Source of the DNA: Limnohabitans sp. 2KL-1
GTDB lineage: Bacteria > Pseudomonadota > Gammaproteobacteria > Burkholderiales > Burkholderiaceae_C
Direction of reading: 5' to 3'
Length of the DNA: 64,000 nt
Assembly: GCF_003063435.1 (NCBI RefSeq)
Contig: NZ_NESL01000004.1
Coordinates: 1 to 64,000, forward strand
In this document: positions 19,489-29,898 of the stretch, piece after piece
Numbering within the stretch: position 1 is the stretch's first letter
Layout: every line of letters begins with the position of its first letter
The notes under the pieces: generated by a model
The model's database searches: none
Told to the model about the DNA's origin: nothing
The model's input: the letters and a program-made list of their open reading frames with translations, nothing else
Translations under genes and position numbers: made by a program

Positions 19489-20094
19489 ATGTTGATCGAT
19501 GTTGAAGAGAGTCAGTTGGTGTTGGTGGATTTCCAGGCACGGCTCAAGCCTGCGATGTTTGAAGCCGATGCCGCCTGGGCCAATGCTGCCCGTCTGGCCG
19601 AGCTGGCCGCAGCCTTGGGCATGCCGGTTTGGGGCACTGAGCAAAATCCTTCGCGTCTGGGCGAGATGCCTGCTGAAATCCGCGGCCATTGCCGCCAGGT
19701 TCTGGCCAAGATGCAGTTCAGTGCGGTCGAAGAGGGCCTTGGCGAATGGCTGCAGCCCGAGCCTCCTCAGGCCCCGCGTGGCAATGCCCGCAGCTTGCCG
19801 CGCCATTTGCAAAAGCCCCAAGCGGGGGCCGAAGAGCGCAAAACCATTGTGTTGGCCGGGTGCGAGGCCCACATCTGCCTGATGCAAACAGCGCTGGATT
19901 TGCTGGAAGACGAGTTTGAGGTGTGGGTGGTGACCGATGCCTGCAGCTCGCGCACCGAGCGCAACCGCGATGCGGCTTATGACCGTCTGGCCGGAGCCGG
20001 TGCCGAGCTGGTGACCGCCGAGATGGTGGCCTTCGAGTGGATTCGCACGGCCGAGCACCCGGATTTCAAGCTGTTGCAAAGCCTGTTCAAGTGA
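19489..20094 (+). CDS. Isochorismatase-like (cysteine hydrolase) family protein
   Basis: Cytoplasmic hydrolase of the isochorismatase/nicotinamidase fold, 201 residues. The Asp-Lys-Cys triad is plausible: Asp in SQLVLVDFQARL, Lys in VLAKMQFSAVEE, and the nucleophilic Cys in VLAGCEAHICLMQTALDLLE. The second conserved stretch VVTDACSSRTERNRDAAYDR is also family-typical. It is closest in style to YcaC-like hydrolases of unknown substrate, so no reaction is assigned. Start: the ATG at 19489 is preferred, with GGGGTG just upstream; an in-frame GTG at 19483 is an alternative. It is divergent from the NlpC/P60 gene and monocistronic by spacing. Confidence 0.85.
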   Translation: MLIDVEESQLVLVDFQARLKPAMFEADAAWANAARLAELAAALGMPVWGTEQNPSRLGEMPAEIRGHCRQVLAKMQFSAVEEGLGEWLQPEPPQAPRGNARSLPRHLQKPQAGAEERKTIVLAGCEAHICLMQTALDLLEDEFEVWVVTDACSSRTERNRDAAYDRLAGAGAELVTAEMVAFEWIRTAEHPDFKLLQSLFK

Positions 20095-20271
20095 GGGTTT
20101 GACCGGCGGGCAGGGCGCTGCCTGTCCCGGTGTTGACGGTTTGTCTGGGGTTTTTCAGAGTCAGCTTGTTGCAAGTCCTTTGCCCATAATTATGAATTCA
20201 GAAGAGTGTGCGGGTGTTTTGACATCGCCTTCTCTCAAGGGTTCTTTTTTCTGGGTTTTCAGGAGACTTTC

Positions 20272-22170
20272 ATGGGCAGCTTTGCTGACTTTCACACACG
20301 CTCGATCAACGACCGCGACGCTTTCTGGGCCGAGCAGGCCAAGCTGGTGGACTGGAAAGTCCCGCCCCAGCAAATTTGCGACTACAGCAACCCACCGTTT
20401 GCCAAGTGGTTCGTGGGTGGCCAGACCAACCTGTGCCACAACGCGGTGGACCGCCACCTGGCCGAGCGTGCCGACCAGCCTGCGCTGATCTTCGTCTCAA
20501 CCGAAACCGATCAGGAAAAAATCTACACTTTCCGTGACCTGCATGCCGAAGTGCAGCGCATGGCGGCGATCTTGAAAGACCTGGGCGTGGTCAAGGGTGA
20601 CCGTGTGCTGATTTACATGCCCATGATTGCCGAGGCCGCATTCGCCATGCTGGCTTGCGTCCGTCTGGGGGCCATCCATTCGGTGGTGTTCGGCGGTTTT
20701 GCATCCCATTCGCTGGCCACCCGCATCGAAGACGCTTCGCCCAAGGTCATCATCAGCGCCGATGCCGGCTCGCGCGGCGGCAAGGGCGTGCCTTACAAGC
20801 CGCTGCTCGACGAAGCCATCCAGTTGTCGGCCCACAAGCCTGCCAACGTGATCATGGTGGACCGCCAATTGGCCGCTTTCACGCCTGTGGCCGGCCGCGA
20901 TGTGGATTACGCCACCGAGCGCGCCAAGCACATTCATACTGTGGTGCCTTGCGAGTGGGTTGAGTCCACCCACTCCAGCTACACCTTGTACACCTCCGGC
21001 ACCACCGGCAAACCCAAAGGCGTGCAGCGCGACACCGGCGGCTACACCGTGGCGTTGGCGGCCAGCATGCCGCACATCTTTCAGGGCAAGCCCGGCGGCA
21101 CGTTTTTCTGCACCAGCGACATCGGCTGGGTCGTGGGCCACAGCTACATCATTTACGGTCCGTTGATCGGTGGCATGGCCACCATCATGTACGAGGGTCT
21201 GCCCATCCGTCCCGATGGCGGCATCTGGTGGAGCCTGGTCGAAAAGTACAAGGTCAACGTCATGTTCAGCGCGCCCACGGCCATACGCGTGCTCAAAAAG
21301 CAGGACCCGGCGCTGCTCTCTAAATACGACCTGTCCAGCCTGCAGGCGCTGTTCCTGGCCGGTGAACCGCTCGACGAGCCCACCGCCAAGTGGATTTCCG
21401 AAGGCCTCAACGGCAAGGCCATCATCGACAACTATTGGCAGACCGAAACCGGCTGGCCGATCTTGAGCATCTGCAACGGCGTAGAAAAAGCGCCCAGTAA
21501 GTTCGGCTCTCCCGGCAAAGCCATTTATGGCTACAACGTCAAACTGGTCGATGACCAGACCGGCGAAGAGCTGACCGGGGCCAACCAGAAGGGCGTCTTG
21601 ACCATCGAGGGCCCACTGCCCCCCGGCAACCTGCAAACCATCTGGGGCGACGACGATCGTTTCGTCAAAACCTACTGGAAGGCCGTGCCGGGCAAACTGG
21701 TCTACAGCACCTTCGACTGGGCTGTGCGCGATGAAGACGGGTATTACTTCATCTTGGGCCGAACCGACGACGTGATCAACGTCGCCGGTCACCGCCTGGG
21801 CACCCGCGAGATCGAGGAAAGCATCTCCAGCCACCCCAATGTGGCCGAAGTGGCGGTGGTCGGTGTGGCCGATCAGCTCAAAGGGCAGGTGGCCATGGCG
21901 TTTGCGATTGCCAAAGACACTTCGGGGCTGACGGATGCGGCAGCGCGCCTCAAGCTCGAAGGCGAAGTCATGAAGGTGGTGGACTCACAGCTGGGCGCGG
22001 TGGCCCGGCCATCTCGGGTGTTCTTTGTCTCGGCCTTGCCCAAGACGCGCAGCGGCAAACTGCTGCGCCGGGCCATTCAGGCGGTGGCCGAAGGCCGCGA
22101 CCCCGGTGACCTGACCACGATGGATGATCCGGCTGCGTTGCAGCAGATCGTCGATCTGATCAAAGGCTAA
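20272..22170 (+). CDS. prpE: Propionate--CoA ligase PrpE
   Basis: ATP-dependent acyl-CoA synthetase of the acetyl/propionyl-CoA ligase family, 632 residues, activating propionate to propionyl-CoA via an acyl-adenylate. The ATP-binding motif YTSGTTGKPKGVQRDTGG, the acyl-adenylate motif DNYWQTETGWPIL and the C-terminal PKTRSGKLLRR are all present. The last holds the conserved lysine (about residue 596) that is acetylation-controlled in relatives. The N-terminal wording and the GWVVGHSYI segment favour PrpE over Acs. The ATG at 20272 follows TTCAGGAGA. No prpBCD genes are adjacent. A strong terminator lies just downstream. Acetate as alternative substrate is possible. Confidence 0.9.
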   Translation: MGSFADFHTRSINDRDAFWAEQAKLVDWKVPPQQICDYSNPPFAKWFVGGQTNLCHNAVDRHLAERADQPALIFVSTETDQEKIYTFRDLHAEVQRMAAILKDLGVVKGDRVLIYMPMIAEAAFAMLACVRLGAIHSVVFGGFASHSLATRIEDASPKVIISADAGSRGGKGVPYKPLLDEAIQLSAHKPANVIMVDRQLAAFTPVAGRDVDYATERAKHIHTVVPCEWVESTHSSYTLYTSGTTGKPKGVQRDTGGYTVALAASMPHIFQGKPGGTFFCTSDIGWVVGHSYIIYGPLIGGMATIMYEGLPIRPDGGIWWSLVEKYKVNVMFSAPTAIRVLKKQDPALLSKYDLSSLQALFLAGEPLDEPTAKWISEGLNGKAIIDNYWQTETGWPILSICNGVEKAPSKFGSPGKAIYGYNVKLVDDQTGEELTGANQKGVLTIEGPLPPGNLQTIWGDDDRFVKTYWKAVPGKLVYSTFDWAVRDEDGYYFILGRTDDVINVAGHRLGTREIEESISSHPNVAEVAVVGVADQLKGQVAMAFAIAKDTSGLTDAAARLKLEGEVMKVVDSQLGAVARPSRVFFVSALPKTRSGKLLRRAIQAVAEGRDPGDLTTMDDPAALQQIVDLIKG

Positions 22171-22178
22171 AACATCAG

Positions 22179-22205
22179 GACCTCGCCATTGGCGGGGTCT
22201 TTTTT
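22179..22205 (+). terminator. Intrinsic terminator after prpE
   Basis: GACCTCGCC (22179-22187) pairs with GGCGGGGTC (22191-22199), one G-T pair, across a 3-base loop, followed by six T residues. It begins 9 bases after the prpE stop and insulates the downstream odhA operon. Confidence 0.85.
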
Positions 22206-22230
22206 CACCGTCACCTCTTGAACCTGTAAG

Positions 22231-22258
22231 TTAGACATCGGACAAGCCATGGCACAAT
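22231..22258 (+). promoter_or_regulatory. Candidate promoter for the 2-oxoglutarate dehydrogenase operon
   Basis: TTAGAC (22231-22236) and CACAAT (22253-22258) are spaced by 16 bases, within the prpE-sucA gap and after the prpE terminator. Transcription would start near 22265, leaving a leader of about 115 bases. The hexamers are only moderate matches. A similar GGCACAATGC stretch occurs ahead of hflK. Confidence 0.35.
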
Positions 22259-22347
22259 GCGCGCTGTACTCAGGCCCTTCCCCTGCCACAGTCGCATCCG
22301 CCAACCGGTTCAGCCGTGTCGCGGAAGGTAAAAATCAACCAACTTAT

Positions 22348-22364
22348 GTTTCCCAGAGGGAAAC
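22348..22364 (+). other. Perfect hairpin abutting the sucA ribosome binding site
   Basis: GTTTCCC (22348-22354) pairs perfectly with GGGAAAC (22358-22364) over a 3-base AGA loop. The Shine-Dalgarno sequence GGAGGT begins at the very next base (22365), 10 bases before the sucA ATG. The placement suggests an effect on mRNA stability or ribosome access. Confidence 0.6.
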
Positions 22365-22379
22365 GGAGGTCAGCGAAAT

Positions 22380-25247
22380 ATGAGCGAGACTAATTCCGTC
22401 TACGCTGCCTATTCAGGCAACACCCACCTTTTCGGAGGTAACGGCCCATACGTCGAAGAGATGTATGAGAACTACCTGGCCAACCCAGGCAGCGTGCCTG
22501 ACTCCTGGCGCGAATACTTCGACGCCCTCCAACACGTTCCCGCAGTCGACGGCTCCAATGCCAAAGACGTGCCGCACCTGCCCGTCATCAACGCTTTCGC
22601 AGAGCGCGCCAAAGCCGGCGGCACCAAGGTCGTCATGGCCAGCGAAAACGTCGAAATGGGCCGCAAGCGCACCGCCGTGCAGCAGCTGATTGCCGCTTAC
22701 CGCAACGTCGGTCAACGCTGGGCTGATCTGGACCCGCTCAAGCGCACCGAGCGCCCCAATATTCCTGACCTCGACCCCGCTTTCTACGGTTTCACCGATG
22801 CCGACCAAGAAACCGTGTTCGACACCAGCAACACGTTCTTCGGCAAAAACAACATGTCTTTGCGCGAGCTGCTCAATGCGCTGCGCGAAACCTACTGCGG
22901 CACGCTGGGCGCTGAGTACATGTACACCACCGAGCAGGCTGAAAAGCGCTGGTGGCAGCAAAAGCTTGAAAGCATCCGCAGCAAGTCCAACTTCGGTGCC
23001 GACAAGAAAAAGCAAATCCTCGATCGCCTGACGGCTGCCGAAGGCCTGGAGCGTTATTTGCACACCAAGTACGTCGGCCAAAAGCGTTTCTCTCTCGAAG
23101 GCGGCGAAAGCTTCATTGCGGCGATGGACGAGCTGATCCAGCAAGCCGGTGCTCAAGGCGTGCAGGAAGTCGTGATCGGCATGGCCCACCGTGGCCGCCT
23201 GAACGTGCTGGTCAACACCATGGGCAAGCTGCCTGCGGACCTGTTTGCCGAGTTCGACCACACCGCCCCCGAAGAGCTGCCTGCCGGTGACGTGAAATAC
23301 CACCAAGGTTTCAGCTCGGATGTGAACACCCCCGGCGGCCCGGTTCACCTCTCGCTGGCGTTCAACCCTTCGCACCTGGAAATCGTCAACCCTGTGGTTG
23401 AAGGCTCGGTGCGTGCCCGCATGGACCGCCGCAACGACCCGCTGGGCCAGCAAGTGCTGCCCGTGCTGGTGCACGGTGACTCCGCTTTCGGCGGTCAGGG
23501 CGTGAACCAGGAAACCTTGGCGCTGGCGCAGACCCGTGGCTACTCCACTGGCGGCACCGTGCACATCATCATCAACAACCAGATCGGTTTCACCACCTCT
23601 GACCCGCGTGACATGCGCTCGAGCGTGTTCTGCACGGACATCGTCAAGATGGTCGAAGCGCCTGTGTTGCACGTCAACGGTGACGATCCCGAGGCCGTTG
23701 TGCTGGCCACCCAGCTGGCGCTGGAATACCGCATGACCTTCCGCAAGGACGTGGTGCTGGACGTGGTGTGCTTCCGCAAGTTGGGCCACAACGAGCAGGA
23801 CACGCCTGCGTTGACCCAGCCGCTGATGTACAAGAAGATCAGCGCACACCCCGGTACCCGCAAGCTGTTTGCCGACAAGCTGGCCACGCAAGGCCTGGGC
23901 GAGACCATCGGTGACGACATGGCCAAGGCCTACCGCGCTGCTTTGGATGCGGGCAAGAACACCACCGAGCCGGTGTTGACCAACTTCAAGACCAAGTTCA
24001 CCGTGGACTGGGCACCTTTCATGGGCAAGAAGTGGACTGATGCCGGTGACACTTCGATCCCGCTGGCCGACTGGAAACGTCTGGCCGAGAAGATCACCAC
24101 CATCCCAGAATCGGTGACACCGCACCAACTGGTCAAGAAGGTCTATGACGACCGCGCCGCCATGGGTCGTGGCGACATTCCCGTGGACTGGGGCATGGGC
24201 GAGCACATGGCTTTCGCATCCCTGGTGGCCAGCGGCTACCCCGTGCGTTTGTCGGGCGAAGATTGCGGCCGTGGCACGTTCACGCACCGCCACGCCGTGA
24301 TCCATGATCAAAAGCGTGAGAAGTGGGACACCGGCACGTACGTCGCTCTGCAAAACGTCTCCGACAAGCAGGCCCCGTTCGTCGTCATTGACTCGATCCT
24401 GTCCGAAGAAGCCGTGCTCGGCTTTGAATACGGTTATGCCTCGAACGACCCCAACACCCTGGTGATCTGGGAAGCCCAGTTCGGCGATTTCGCCAACGGC
24501 GCGCAGGTTGTGATCGACCAGTTCATCGCCTCCGGCGAAGTCAAGTGGGGCCGTGTGAACGGCCTGACCCTGATGCTGCCGCACGGCTACGAAGGTCAGG
24601 GCCCTGAGCACAGCTCGGCCCGCGTGGAACGCTTCATGCAGCTGGCTGCCGACACCAACATGCAGATCGTGCAGCCGACCACGGCCAGCCAGATCTTCCA
24701 TGTGCTGCGTCGCCAGATGGTGCGCGACCTGCGCAAGCCTTTGGTCATCTTCACGCCCAAGTCGCTGCTGCGCAACAAAGACGCCACTTCCCCTGTGTCC
24801 GAGTTCACCAAGGGCAGCTTCCAGACCGTGATCCCCGAGAACAAGCCGCTCAAGGCCGACAAGGTCAAGCGCGTGATCGCCTGTTCGGGCAAGGTCTATT
24901 ACGACCTGGTCAAGCAGCGCGAAGCCAAGGGCGCGGACGACACCGCGATCATCCGTGTGGAACAGCTCTATCCGTTCCCGCACAAGGCCTTTGCAGCCGA
25001 GATCAAGAAGTACCCCAACGCCACCGACATCGTGTGGTGCCAGGACGAGCCACAGAACCAGGGTGCCTGGTTCTTCATCCAGCACAACATCCACGAGAAC
25101 ATGCTCGAAGGTCAAAAGCTCGGTTATGCCGGTCGCGCAGCGTCCGCATCGCCAGCGGTGGGTTATTCACACCTGCATCAGGACCAGCAAAAAGCACTGA
25201 TCGAAGCGGCATTTGCCAAGCTCAAAGGCTTCGTGCTGACCAAGTGA
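22380..25247 (+). CDS. sucA: 2-oxoglutarate dehydrogenase E1 component
   Basis: Thiamine-diphosphate-dependent E1 subunit of the 2-oxoglutarate dehydrogenase complex of the TCA cycle, 955 residues, a normal length. The N-terminal E2-anchoring segment (YVEEMYENYLANPGSVPDSW) is followed by the catalytic core with GMAHRGRLNVLVNTMGK and FNPSHLEIVNPVVEGS. The ThDP/Mg2+ motif starts HVNGDDPEAV and ends about 50 residues later in FRKLGHNEQDTP. The C-terminal domain contains LPHGYEGQGPEHSSAR. GGAGGT lies 10 bases before the ATG. With odhB and lpdA downstream it forms the complete complex. It is often called odhA in betaproteobacteria. Confidence 0.97.
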   Translation: MSETNSVYAAYSGNTHLFGGNGPYVEEMYENYLANPGSVPDSWREYFDALQHVPAVDGSNAKDVPHLPVINAFAERAKAGGTKVVMASENVEMGRKRTAVQQLIAAYRNVGQRWADLDPLKRTERPNIPDLDPAFYGFTDADQETVFDTSNTFFGKNNMSLRELLNALRETYCGTLGAEYMYTTEQAEKRWWQQKLESIRSKSNFGADKKKQILDRLTAAEGLERYLHTKYVGQKRFSLEGGESFIAAMDELIQQAGAQGVQEVVIGMAHRGRLNVLVNTMGKLPADLFAEFDHTAPEELPAGDVKYHQGFSSDVNTPGGPVHLSLAFNPSHLEIVNPVVEGSVRARMDRRNDPLGQQVLPVLVHGDSAFGGQGVNQETLALAQTRGYSTGGTVHIIINNQIGFTTSDPRDMRSSVFCTDIVKMVEAPVLHVNGDDPEAVVLATQLALEYRMTFRKDVVLDVVCFRKLGHNEQDTPALTQPLMYKKISAHPGTRKLFADKLATQGLGETIGDDMAKAYRAALDAGKNTTEPVLTNFKTKFTVDWAPFMGKKWTDAGDTSIPLADWKRLAEKITTIPESVTPHQLVKKVYDDRAAMGRGDIPVDWGMGEHMAFASLVASGYPVRLSGEDCGRGTFTHRHAVIHDQKREKWDTGTYVALQNVSDKQAPFVVIDSILSEEAVLGFEYGYASNDPNTLVIWEAQFGDFANGAQVVIDQFIASGEVKWGRVNGLTLMLPHGYEGQGPEHSSARVERFMQLAADTNMQIVQPTTASQIFHVLRRQMVRDLRKPLVIFTPKSLLRNKDATSPVSEFTKGSFQTVIPENKPLKADKVKRVIACSGKVYYDLVKQREAKGADDTAIIRVEQLYPFPHKAFAAEIKKYPNATDIVWCQDEPQNQGAWFFIQHNIHENMLEGQKLGYAGRAASASPAVGYSHLHQDQQKALIEAAFAKLKGFVLTK

Positions 25248-25291
25248 TCTTCCAGAACAACCTTGCGTTTAACCTTTAAAGAGAATTCAAA

Positions 25292-26545
<1,254 letters not shown>

Positions 26546-26562
26546 ACTCCCTTGTTTTGAAT

Positions 26563-26586
26563 GCCCCCTGCACAGGGGGCGTTTTT
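26563..26586 (+). terminator. Intrinsic terminator-like hairpin between odhB and lpdA
   Basis: GCCCCCT (26563-26569) pairs with AGGGGGC (26574-26580) over a GCAC loop and is followed by G and five T residues. It lies inside the operon, 17 bases after odhB and 20 bases before lpdA, so partial termination is the simplest interpretation. Confidence 0.7.
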
Positions 26587-26605
26587 CATCCAAAAGACAA
26601 ATACC

Positions 26606-28033
26606 ATGAGCAAACAATTCGACGTCGTTGTCATCGGCGGTGGCCCCGGTGGCTACATCGCAGCCATCCGCGCTGCACAACTCGGTTTCCAGGTCGCCTG
26701 TATCGACGAATGGAAAAACGCTGCCGGTGGCCCAGCGCCCGGCGGCACCTGCACCAACGTGGGTTGCATCCCGTCCAAAGCCTTGTTGCAGTCCAGCGAG
26801 CACTTTGAGCATGCCAACCACCACTTCGCAGACCATGGCATCACCGCCAAGGACGTGAAGATGGATGTGGCCAAGATGATTGCCCGCAAGGACAGCGTTG
26901 TGAAGCAAAACAACGACGGCATTTTGTACCTGCTCAAGAAAAACAAGGTCACGTTCTTCCACGGTCGCGGCAGCTTTGCGGGCCAGGCCGAAGGCGGCTA
27001 CACCATCAACGTGGCGGGCAAGACCGAAGAGGCCATCACGGCCAAGCAAGTCATCATCGCCACCGGCTCCAATGCCCGCGCTTTGCCTGGCACCCCGTTT
27101 GACGAAGTCAATGTGTTGTCGAATGACGGCGCACTGCGCGTGGGCGCTGTGCCCAAGAAGCTGGCCCTCATTGGCTCTGGCGTGATCGGCCTCGAAATGG
27201 GCTCGGTCTGGCGTCGTCTGGGCGCAGAAGTCACCATCCTCGAAGGCCTGCCGACATTCCTCGGCGCGGTGGACGAGCAAATCGCCAAAGAAGCCAAGAA
27301 GGCTTTCGACAAGCAGGGCCTCAAGATCGAACTCGGCGTGAAAGTCGGCGAGATCGTCAACGGCAAAAAAGGCGTCACCGTCAACTACACCAACGCCAAA
27401 GGCGAAGCCATTGTGCTCGACGCTGACAAGCTCATCGTGTCGATTGGCCGCGTGCCCAACACCATCGGGTTGAACACCGAAGCCGTGGGCTTGCAGCTGG
27501 ACGAGCGCGGCGCGATCGTGGTGGACGCTGATTGCAAAACCAACCTGCCCGGCGTCTGGGCGGTGGGTGACGTGGTGCGTGGCCCGATGCTGGCGCACAA
27601 AGCCGAAGAAGAGGGCGTTGCCGTGGCCGAGCGCATCGCTGGCCAACACGGTCACGTCAACTTCAACACCATCCCTTGGGTCATCTACACCAGCCCCGAA
27701 ATCGCTTGGGTGGGCCGCACTGAGCAGCAGCTCAAGGCCGACGGCGTGGCTTACAAAGCCGGCACCTTCCCGTTCCTGGCGAACGGCCGTGCCCGCGCTT
27801 TGGGCGATACCACCGGCATGGTGAAGTTCCTGGCCGATGCCACGACCGACGAAATCCTGGGCGTTCACATGGTGGGCCCACAGGTGTCCGAGTTGATCTC
27901 AGAAGCGGTGGTGGCGATGGAGTTCCGCGCCAGCGCCGAAGACATCGCCCGCATCTGCCACGCGCACCCCAGCTTGAGCGAAGCCACCAAGGAAGCCGCA
28001 TTGGCGGTGGACAAGCGCACCTTGAACTTCTAA
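26606..28033 (+). CDS. lpdA: Dihydrolipoyl dehydrogenase (E3)
   Basis: FAD- and NAD-dependent flavoprotein that reoxidises the lipoyl groups of E2, 475 residues. The FAD-binding fold begins at [20 protein letters not shown]. The redox-active disulfide is in [16 protein letters not shown] and the NAD-binding site is near [15 protein letters not shown]. The C-terminal active-site motif [15 protein letters not shown] carries the catalytic His-Glu pair. The ATG at 26606 is chosen over an upstream one at 26561 because that frame passes through the terminator hairpin. A linked copy next to odhA-odhB suggests dedication to that complex, though it may serve others. Confidence 0.95.
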   Translation: MSKQFDVVVIGGGPGGYIAAIRAAQLGFQVACIDEWKNAAGGPAPGGTCTNVGCIPSKALLQSSEHFEHANHHFADHGITAKDVKMDVAKMIARKDSVVKQNNDGILYLLKKNKVTFFHGRGSFAGQAEGGYTINVAGKTEEAITAKQVIIATGSNARALPGTPFDEVNVLSNDGALRVGAVPKKLALIGSGVIGLEMGSVWRRLGAEVTILEGLPTFLGAVDEQIAKEAKKAFDKQGLKIELGVKVGEIVNGKKGVTVNYTNAKGEAIVLDADKLIVSIGRVPNTIGLNTEAVGLQLDERGAIVVDADCKTNLPGVWAVGDVVRGPMLAHKAEEEGVAVAERIAGQHGHVNFNTIPWVIYTSPEIAWVGRTEQQLKADGVAYKAGTFPFLANGRARALGDTTGMVKFLADATTDEILGVHMVGPQVSELISEAVVAMEFRASAEDIARICHAHPSLSEATKEAALAVDKRTLNF

Positions 28034-28093
28034 GCCCAAGACATGCCCGGCACTGCGGTGTCGGGTCAGTTGCGTTAAAGTTCTGCATCCGTG

Positions 28094-28124
28094 AAAACCC
28101 GGGCCTGGTCCCGGGTTTTGTTTT
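28094..28124 (+). terminator. Intrinsic terminator after lpdA
   Basis: AAAACCCGGG (28094-28103) pairs perfectly with CCCGGGTTTT (28110-28119) over a 6-base loop, followed by GTTTT. It ends the odh operon 22 bases before the zapE start. Confidence 0.85.
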
Positions 28125-28145
28125 GAATAGAAGAGCAAGCCACCC

Positions 28146-29243
28146 ATGTCCGTTCGTGCCGTTTACGAAGAAGAACTCTTAAAGCGTGGTTACCAGAGCG
28201 ATCCCGCTCAATTGCGCGCCATTGAGGCGCTGGAGCGCTGCGCCAGCGAGTGGGCAGCGTACAAGTCCAAACGCTCCGGTCTTCTTGGTAAATTCCTGAG
28301 TCGGCCCGCCATTCCCAAAGGGGTGTACATGTTTGGCGGGGTAGGGCGAGGCAAAAGCTTCTTGATGGACTGCTTTTTTGCAGCGGTGCCCATTCAGCGC
28401 AAGACTCGTTTGCATTTTCACGAGTTCATGCGCGAAGTGCACCGCGAACTCACGGCCATTCAGGGGACCGTTAACCCGCTGGACGAGTTGGGCAAGCGCA
28501 TGGCCAAGCGATACCGCCTGATTTGCTTTGACGAGTTCCATGTGGCCGACATCACCGACGCGATGATCCTGCATCGCTTGCTGGTGGCGCTGTTTGACAA
28601 CGGCGTGGGCTTTGTCACCACGTCCAACTTCGAGCCCAATGGGCTGTACCCGGACGGCCTGCACCGTGACCGCATCCTGCCTGCCATCGCCTTGCTCAAC
28701 GAGCGGATGCAGGTGCTCAATGTGGACAACGGCACCGATTACCGCCGCCGCACGCTGGAGATGGTCAAGCTTTATCACTCGCCGCTGGGCGAGCAGGCCG
28801 ACGCCGAGATGAACGATGCCTTCAACCGCCTGGCTACGGGCCCGGACGAAGACCCGGTGTTGCACATTGAGGCGCGCGAAATCATGGCCAAACGCCGCGC
28901 CGGTGATGTGGTTTGGTTTGACTTCCGGGCCATCTGCGGCGGTCCCCGCTCGCAAAACGATTACCTCGAAATCGCCACGCAATACCACACGGTGCTATTG
29001 AGCAACGTGCCGCACATGCCTGTGAGCATGGCCTCCGAGGCGCGGCGCTTTACCTGGCTGATCGATGTGCTGTATGACCGCCGCGTCAAGCTCATCATGT
29101 CGGCTGCGGTGCCGCCCGAGGGGCTGTACACATCGGGCCCCATGTCGCACGAATTTCCCCGAACGGTTTCGCGCCTGCACGAAATGCAGTCCAGTGAGTT
29201 TTTGGCGCTCGAGCATCGCACTGTGGACACACACATCACATGA
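28146..29243 (+). CDS. zapE: Cell division protein ZapE (AFG1-like ATPase)
   Basis: AFG1-family P-loop ATPase of 365 residues. In Escherichia coli the family member ZapE associates with the Z-ring and modulates FtsZ at division. Walker A is FGGVGRGKSFLMD, near residue 60. The Walker B-like motif is LICFDEFHVADITDAMIL, with a sensor-like element TTSNFEPNGLYPDGL and the late conserved segment WFDFRAICGGPRSQNDYLEI. The stop overlaps the next gene as ATGA and opens a four-gene coupled operon ending with a DNA helicase. Its position right after the odh operon recurs in related genomes, from memory. Confidence 0.92.
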   Translation: MSVRAVYEEELLKRGYQSDPAQLRAIEALERCASEWAAYKSKRSGLLGKFLSRPAIPKGVYMFGGVGRGKSFLMDCFFAAVPIQRKTRLHFHEFMREVHRELTAIQGTVNPLDELGKRMAKRYRLICFDEFHVADITDAMILHRLLVALFDNGVGFVTTSNFEPNGLYPDGLHRDRILPAIALLNERMQVLNVDNGTDYRRRTLEMVKLYHSPLGEQADAEMNDAFNRLATGPDEDPVLHIEAREIMAKRRAGDVVWFDFRAICGGPRSQNDYLEIATQYHTVLLSNVPHMPVSMASEARRFTWLIDVLYDRRVKLIMSAAVPPEGLYTSGPMSHEFPRTVSRLHEMQSSEFLALEHRTVDTHIT

Positions 29244-29671
29244 CACGCCAGCGGCTTTTTTGGATGGTTTTATGGGGTGCCGGCCTGGCCGGGCACAACC
29301 TGCATGCACAAACCGGATTCGCTGGCTTGGCGCAAAGCCCGCTCCTGGCACAGGCTGCATCGCTGCCCGTGGACGCAGGCGCTGTGCCGACTTTTGAGGC
29401 AGGTCTTCCTGCAGAGTTTGCCCGTCAAAGACAGGCGCTGTCCCTGCAGCGCCAAGAGATACTGGTGGCGTATGAAAAGCAGCAACAGGCCTGCTGGCAA
29501 AAATTTGCAGTCAATGCCTGTCTGACCGAGGCCCGCCGTGCGCGCAGGCAAGCTTTGGACCCGGTCAGGCAGCAAGAGTTGGCTCTGAACGCCCAAGAGC
29601 GTGCCTGGCGTACCGAGCAGCGCGAGCTGCGCTTGCAAGGCAAGCAGGCCGATCAGACAGGGCGGCCATGA
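29240..29671 (+). CDS. Hypothetical exported protein with helical region
   Basis: No named family is recognised. The 143-residue product has a basic start and hydrophobic stretch (RLFWMVLWGAGLAGHNLHAQ) that looks like a signal peptide, with possible cleavage after HAQ. The mature part is rich in Gln, Arg and Ala and predicted helical or coiled-coil (FARQRQALSLQRQEILVAYE, QQELALNAQERAWRTEQREL). It contains two cysteines (QQACWQKFAVNACL) that could form a disulfide in the periplasm. It overlaps zapE and the YdcH-like gene by 4 bases on each side. Function unknown; the operon context alone does not define it. Confidence 0.75.
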   Translation: MTRQRLFWMVLWGAGLAGHNLHAQTGFAGLAQSPLLAQAASLPVDAGAVPTFEAGLPAEFARQRQALSLQRQEILVAYEKQQQACWQKFAVNACLTEARRARRQALDPVRQQELALNAQERAWRTEQRELRLQGKQADQTGRP

Positions 29672-29898
29672 ACGCTGACCAGCCCGTGCAGTGGCCCCAG
29701 GATCTGCGTTCACCCCAGCGTCAGCTGATCGATTGGCAAATTGAGCATGCCGATCTGGATGCCCTGATTGATCAAGCGGGTGCCTTGAATGGCACGGTGG
29801 ACGAACTTCGCCTGCGCAGAATGAAAAAACGCCGCCTGGCATTGCGGGACCAGATGGTCCAGCTGCAGCGTCAGCTGGCACCGAAGGAGCCCGCTTGA
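29668..29898 (+). CDS. YdcH-family (DUF465) small protein
   Basis: A 76-residue cytoplasmic protein matching the YdcH/DUF465 pattern. The pairing of IEHADLDALIDQ with DELRLRRMKKRRLALRDQM, an acidic helix followed by a basic helix, is the family signature. Such proteins are short helical hairpins of unknown function. It overlaps the upstream exported-protein gene as ATGA. The helicase that follows starts at a TTG overlapping this stop codon, so translation of all three is likely linked. The ribosome binding site of the helicase (AAGGAG, 29884-29889) lies inside its last codons. Confidence 0.8.
   Translation: MNADQPVQWPQDLRSPQRQLIDWQIEHADLDALIDQAGALNGTVDELRLRRMKKRRLALRDQMVQLQRQLAPKEPA

Noticed and set aside
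20166..20190. TTGTTG and CATAAT ahead of prpE considered as a promoter
   Set aside because: Spacing is only 13 bases and no alternative pairing fits, so support is insufficient.
22413..25115. A 900-codon open frame on the minus strand opposite sucA
   Set aside because: It mirrors the codon phase of a highly conserved gene; the product is His/Val/Leu-rich low-information sequence with no domain. High-GC codon bias produces such antisense frames.
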